DNA of 62,495 nucleotides from Fimenecus sp045543095. Lineage in GTDB: Bacteria; Bacillota; Clostridia; Oscillospirales; Acutalibacteraceae. Both the position numbers and the translations under genes were made by a program. Within the stretch, counting starts at the first letter, position 1; the number at the start of each line of letters is the position of its first letter. This document shows positions 59,018 to 62,495 of this stretch, piece after piece. Below the pieces are notes generated by a model that was not told the origin of the DNA, did not search any database, and worked only from the letters and a program-made list of their open reading frames with translations. The stretch lies in the NCBI GenBank assembly GCA_045543095.1, contig JAZQMC010000022.1:1-62495 (forward strand), in the 5' to 3' direction.

Positions 59018-59271
59018 CCGAAAATGAAATTATAAATCATCGTCTTGACTCGGTTGAGGCAGATGTGAAAATACTTTATAAAAAGGTTAATGATGTGACT
59101 CTTGAACAGGTTACAAGCAGTACAAAGCTTGACAGTATGCTTGTAACCTTGGGCGAACTGAAAGAAAGCATTGAAACGCTAAAAAAACGTCCCGGTTGGC
59201 TTTGGGATAAGGTCGTTGTGGCACTGATTGGTGCTCTTTGCGGAGTTCTTGTAAGTTTACTCACAACATAA
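59014..59271 (+). CDS. XhlA-like holin-associated protein
   Basis: An 85-residue protein with an N-terminal coiled coil (HRLDSVEADVKILYKKVND) and one C-terminal membrane segment (WDKVVVALIGALCGVLVSLL), the layout of XhlA/haemolysin-type phage proteins that work with a holin in lysis. It overlaps the endolysin stop by four bases. Confidence 0.8.
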   Translation: MTENEIINHRLDSVEADVKILYKKVNDVTLEQVTSSTKLDSMLVTLGELKESIETLKKRPGWLWDKVVVALIGALCGVLVSLLTT

Positions 59272-59290
59272 TCTAAAACGAGGTGAAAAA

Positions 59291-59536
59291 ATGCTTGAAT
59301 ATATAACCGAAAATGCACTTTTGCTTATTCCCGTACTCAATATAATCGGTATGATTATTAAAAACACCGAGAAAATTCCCGATAAATACATACCTTTTAT
59401 ACTTTTGGGTTTTGGCGTTGTGGGTTCGATTGCGATTATGGGCCTTTCGCCCGAAAGTGTAGTACAGGGTGTGCTTGTAACGGGTACGGCGGTGTATGGC
59501 AATCAGGTAGTTAAACAAATTAAAAAAGACAAATAA
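59291..59536 (+). CDS. Phage holin
   Basis: An 81-residue protein with two membrane segments (NALLLIPVLNIIGMIIK and YIPFILLGFGVVGSIAIMG) and a basic C-terminal tail (VVKQIKKDK), matching small phage holins of Firmicutes. AACGAGGTG precedes the ATG. It would open the membrane for the endolysin. Last gene of the cassette, closed by the terminator at 59545. Confidence 0.87.
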   Translation: MLEYITENALLLIPVLNIIGMIIKNTEKIPDKYIPFILLGFGVVGSIAIMGLSPESVVQGVLVTGTAVYGNQVVKQIKKDK

Positions 59537-59544
59537 TATAAGAG

Positions 59545-59578
59545 CTGACCTTTGAATTTTCAAGGGTCAGTTTTTGTT
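59545..59578 (+). terminator. Terminator of the lysis cassette
   Basis: CTGACCTTTGA/TCAAGGGTCAG stem with an ATTT loop, then TTTTTGTTTTT. Confidence 0.9.
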
Positions 59579-59653
59579 TTTATATTGACTTTAATCTTTG
59601 TAAATTTTATAATTATCTTTGTAAAGTAACCACTAATTAAAGGGGCGAATTTT

Positions 59654-60193
59654 TTGGAAATTTTAATTTGTGCTAAATGCAATGAACAAATAGAAAAAGA
59701 AGATTTGGTTGAATGTCCTCATTGTTGGGAAATATATCACCGTGAATGCTGGGAACAAACCACAAACTGTTTAAGCTGTAACAAGTTCAATATAGACTCT
59801 GTCCGCGAAAATATTGAAGAAGAACAGAATGAAGAACCCACAAATCAGTTCCAACAGACTGTTGAAGAGAATGAAATTGAATCTGCTTTTGACGATTTGC
59901 CTCTGGGAAAAGAACCAAGATTTTCAACTGTTGCCAATAATGTAATGTCAATATCAAAAGTGGTGCTCATAATCGGTATTGTTGCAGGTGTTTTGGTTGT
60001 AGTTTACGGTGCTTTTGCTATAGGCGGTCTGATAGGTGGAATAATCGGCATAGTTGCAGGCGTTATAATCGCTGCAATTGGTTGGGTTGTATCCATACTT
60101 ATAAGCGGATTTGCCGAGCTTATAAACAACTCACAGAAAAATGCACATTATCTCTCGCGTCTTGTTGAAAGCCGGGAAGAAAAGGAAGAATAA
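59654..60193 (+). CDS. RING-like zinc-finger membrane protein
   Basis: A 179-residue protein starting with TTG after AGGGG. Residues 6-45 form a RING-like cross-brace (CAKCNEQIEKEDLVECPHCW, then HRECWEQ and CLSC) with the C-x2-C, C-x2-C, H-x2-C, C-x2-C ligand order. An acidic linker follows, then two or three hydrophobic segments (VVLIIGIVAGVLVVVYGAF; GIIGIVAGVIIAAIGWVVSI) and a charged tail. Prokaryotic RING-type proteins of this kind are known but mostly uncharacterised. murT starts one base after its stop, so the genes may be cotranscribed. Confidence 0.8.
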   Translation: MEILICAKCNEQIEKEDLVECPHCWEIYHRECWEQTTNCLSCNKFNIDSVRENIEEEQNEEPTNQFQQTVEENEIESAFDDLPLGKEPRFSTVANNVMSISKVVLIIGIVAGVLVVVYGAFAIGGLIGGIIGIVAGVIIAAIGWVVSILISGFAELINNSQKNAHYLSRLVESREEKEE

Positions 60194-60194
60194 A

Positions 60195-61571
60195 ATGGGA
60201 AAAATAAGATTTTTAATTGCTATTATTGTAGGTAAACTTTCAGTTTTCCTGCTTGATAAAATATTTAAAAGAGGAACAAATCTTCCGGGCGAAATTATGC
60301 TTAAAATTTGCCCCGATGCACTCTCTCGCTTTGTTATGCCCGAAACCACGGTCTGCGTAACAGGAACAAACGGAAAAACAGGCTCTTCAAACCTGCTTAC
60401 ACATATTATCCGCAACAGCGGTAAAACTGTTGTGAACAATTCAAAGGGCTCAAATATGGCACCGGGTCTTGTAACTGCACTGGCTTCTGATTGCACATTA
60501 GGCGGTAAGGTTAAATCAGATGTTGCAGTGCTTGAGGTGGACGAGCGTTCATCACAGTTTATCTATACAAAATTTGTGCCCGATTACATTCTTTGCACAA
60601 ACTTGTTCCGCGACTCAATTATGCGTAATGGTCACAGCGGATTTATCTTTGATAAAATCAATGATTATTTAAGTGAAAAAACCACCCTTGTACTCAATGG
60701 TAACGATGCAATTTCAGGGCTTTTGGGCGAAAACAAGTGCAATCGAGTCTTTTTCTCGGTAAACAAAACTGAAAGAAGCACTGAAAAGTGTGAGGATACG
60801 GTATGTGATTTGATTGCTTGCCCCAAGTGTAATCATATTCTTGATTATGAGTTTTTCCATTATAATCATATCGGCGTTCCAATGTGTTCACATTGCGGAT
60901 TTTCTATGCCCGAAAGCAGATTTTTCGCATCGGATGTGGATTTTGAAAATGGTACTTTCGTATTCAACGGTGACAAGGGTGAAAGTCTTGTTTTACCTTA
61001 TCAAAAGGGCAATTTCTTCAATGTTTTCAATATTACAGGGGCGGTTGCAATCTGCCGTATTTTAGGAATAGACATTGACACAATCGCAAACAGCATTGAA
61101 GATTTATCGTCAAAAACAGGACGTTTTCAAGAGAATAAATTTGGTGGTGTTGAGGTTGTTTCAATGCTCTCAAAAAACCAAAATCCTATTTCATGCTCAC
61201 AAAGTTTGAAATTCCTTGACAGCACAGAAAATGAAAAGGATGTTGTGTTGCTCATTACCGACAGTAACGACAAGGTTCACGGCCATGAGGATATTTCTTG
61301 GCTTTATGATACAGATTTTGCACCGCTTATGAGTAACAAAATCAAGAATATTTATATCGGCGGTTCTCGTTGCTATGACTTGGCACAGTGCCTTGAAATC
61401 AAAGGGCTTGATACCTCAAAATTCGTTCTTTTTGAGAATTATGACGAGCTTGCAACTGCAGTAAGTAACAATGCAAGTCCAAACAGAAATATTGTGATTT
61501 ATTTTGAACTTTATGCCACAAGCGTTGTTGCAAAAATTAAAAATGCGTTAAAAAGTAAGGGGGATAACTAA
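60195..61571 (+). CDS. murT: Lipid II isoglutaminyl synthase subunit MurT
   Basis: A 458-residue Mur-ligase-type protein. The ATG at 60195 follows GGAAG. The P-loop TVCVTGTNGKTGSSNLLTHI lies near residue 55, then EVDERSSQF, a cysteine-rich zinc ribbon in the middle (LIACPKCNHILDYEFF and MCSHCGF) typical of MurT, and the DUF1727 C-terminal domain. With GatD it turns the D-Glu of the peptidoglycan stem into D-isoglutamine. gatD follows after two bases. Confidence 0.95.
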   Translation: MGKIRFLIAIIVGKLSVFLLDKIFKRGTNLPGEIMLKICPDALSRFVMPETTVCVTGTNGKTGSSNLLTHIIRNSGKTVVNNSKGSNMAPGLVTALASDCTLGGKVKSDVAVLEVDERSSQFIYTKFVPDYILCTNLFRDSIMRNGHSGFIFDKINDYLSEKTTLVLNGNDAISGLLGENKCNRVFFSVNKTERSTEKCEDTVCDLIACPKCNHILDYEFFHYNHIGVPMCSHCGFSMPESRFFASDVDFENGTFVFNGDKGESLVLPYQKGNFFNVFNITGAVAICRILGIDIDTIANSIEDLSSKTGRFQENKFGGVEVVSMLSKNQNPISCSQSLKFLDSTENEKDVVLLITDSNDKVHGHEDISWLYDTDFAPLMSNKIKNIYIGGSRCYDLAQCLEIKGLDTSKFVLFENYDELATAVSNNASPNRNIVIYFELYATSVVAKIKNALKSKGDN

Positions 61572-61573
61572 TT

Positions 61574-62278
61574 ATGAAGAAAATTGTAATTGAAGTGCTT
61601 TACCCCGAATACAATAACCTTTACGGTGACCGCGGAAATGCCGAGTATCTTTGCAAGAAACTCGAAAAAGCAGGTTATGAAGTTGAAACAGTAAGCACAA
61701 ATCTCTATGATGAACCTCGATTTGTAAACGGTCAGGTTGATTTTCTTCTTATTGGTCCAAGTCAGGAAAAACATCAGCTTATAGAGATTGAAAGGCTTAA
61801 AAAATACCGCGAAGCAATAGATAATCGCATTAAAAATGGCGGTGTAATTCTTGCCACAGGCAACGCTTTTGAAATATTCGGTGATTATATTGAAGATGCA
61901 AAGGGCGAAAAGCACGAGTGCTTAAAATTCTTTCCTTACTATGCAAAGCAGTTTTCACGCCTTCGCTATAACGATTGTAGTGTCGGCGAGTTTGAGGGAA
62001 TGGAGATTACGGGTTTTAAAAATCTTTTAAGCCATTCTTACGGCGAAAATCCTGTGCCGTTCCTTAAAATGAAAAAAGGTGCGGGTATGAACAAAGAAAC
62101 AAATATTGAGGGTGTGCACAAGAATAATCTTTTTGCAACCTATCATACAGGTCCGATTTTGCCACTTAACCCAAAATTTACAGAGTATTTAATCAAACTT
62201 GCAGATACCGATTTTGTTGATGTGCCCTTTGAATACGAAACAAAAGCATACGAAAGCAGAATAAAAGAGTTGTTATAA
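61574..62278 (+). CDS. gatD: GatD-like glutamine amidotransferase without the nucleophile cysteine
   Basis: A 234-residue class I glutamine amidotransferase-like protein, the usual MurT partner (LYGDRGNAEYLCKKL at the start, LIGPSQEKHQL, YHTGPILPLNP near the end). The nucleophile elbow, normally ICGGYQ with the catalytic cysteine, here reads ILATGNAFEIFGDYI: cysteine is replaced by asparagine and the following GYQ motif by AFE. The histidine near TYHTGP is kept. As it stands the protein should not hydrolyse glutamine, so MurT may use free ammonia, or the function differs. The gene is otherwise complete; gaagaaaattg precedes no strong ribosome site beyond GGGGG upstream in murT's end. Confidence 0.88.
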   Translation: MKKIVIEVLYPEYNNLYGDRGNAEYLCKKLEKAGYEVETVSTNLYDEPRFVNGQVDFLLIGPSQEKHQLIEIERLKKYREAIDNRIKNGGVILATGNAFEIFGDYIEDAKGEKHECLKFFPYYAKQFSRLRYNDCSVGEFEGMEITGFKNLLSHSYGENPVPFLKMKKGAGMNKETNIEGVHKNNLFATYHTGPILPLNPKFTEYLIKLADTDFVDVPFEYETKAYESRIKELL

Positions 62279-62321
62279 AGACAGAGGGTGTGTCTTGTGT
62301 TTTGTAATTAACAAATAAGTA

Positions 62322-62350
62322 GGGCGGGGGCTTTGCTCCCGCCGATTTTA
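62322..62350 (+). terminator. Hairpin after gatD
   Basis: GGCGGGGGC/GCTCCCGCC stem; T-tail weak (GATTTTATT). Likely ends the murT-gatD transcript. Confidence 0.65.
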
Positions 62351-62391
62351 TTGCAACAAATTTGAATTTGTCGAATTCTTTTTATTTACCT

Positions 62392-62477
62392 GTCATTCTG
62401 AGCGAAGCGAAGAATCTCCACCAAAGTGAAATGTTAACTCAACAGAGATTCTTCGTCACTGCGTTCCTCAGAATGAC
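62392..62477. repeat. Palindromic repeat, family A copy 3
   Basis: Left arm GTCATTCTGAGCGAAGCGAA, right arm GAGATTCTTCGTCACTGCG then TTCCTCAGAATGAC, followed by CTACCCAATTATATAATCG as after copy 1. Confidence 0.85.
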
Positions 62478-62495
62478 TACCCAATTATATAATCG

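Noticed and set aside
56210..59578. A complete prophage
   Set aside because: No integrase, terminase, capsid or tail-tube genes lie on either side; the flanks are housekeeping and wall-protein genes.

Overview
The window looks like a chromosomal segment of a low-GC, spore-forming gut Firmicute of the class Clostridia, probably Ruminococcaceae/Oscillospiraceae. The evidence is a Gram-positive rimP-nusA-ylxR-ylxQ-infB-rbfA-nrnA-truB-ribF operon, a sporulation pair (spoIVA with a SipL-like gene), MurT/GatD-type lipid II amidation genes, consistent AGGAGG-type ribosome binding sites, and TnpV/RepA_N-type Clostridial mobile-element genes. Taxonomy is inferred from gene content only.

Region 1 (about 1-21.5 kb) is accessory DNA. 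It has the left-over parts of an integrative/conjugative or plasmid-like element: a serine recombinase cut by the window edge, a ParB-like protein, a RepA_N replication protein with a structured leader, and one intact and one broken tnpV. These are mixed with cargo: two Nudix hydrolases, a methyltransferase-nucleoside phosphorylase-GNAT operon behind a leader-peptide attenuator, a LytTR regulator opposite a small membrane protein, a PyrF gene next to an HTH-PyrE fusion, and a four-gene AT-rich operon at 11.8-21.5 kb. That operon encodes an FRG-domain protein, a 2307-residue GHKL/PRTase giant with a histidine-kinase-like end, a receiver-like protein and a DUF2971-like protein. It has the features of a signalling or defence system and is the best candidate for an undescribed system here.

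Region 2 (21.7-25.5 kb) has two tRNA-Ala(GGC)-like genes with abnormal 5' halves flanking a sulfatase, then a XRE regulator and two small-domain proteins. Region 3 (25.5-29.8 kb) carries spoIVA and a sipL-like gene behind a good sigma-E-type promoter, then dusB. Region 4 (29.8-39.4 kb) is a carbohydrate locus: AraC regulator, GPH-family symporter, GH2 glycosidase and uronate isomerase UxaC, with small membrane and secreted proteins between. Region 5 (39.5-46.7 kb) has yebC, a HAD phosphatase, a DUF4364 regulator, valS and an iron alcohol dehydrogenase. Region 6 (46.8-54.4 kb, minus strand) is the nusA-infB operon. Region 7 (54.6-62.3 kb) has a wall-anchored secreted protein, a LexA-box-controlled lysis cassette (regulator, coiled-coil protein, collagen-like tail-type protein, GH25 endolysin, XhlA-like protein, holin), a RING-like membrane protein, and murT-gatD.

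The housekeeping half is peppered with several families of palindromic intergenic repeats. Two of these carry a small nuclease gene (GIY-YIG; DUF559) between repeat arms. All functional statements are from reading the sequence; no database search was run.
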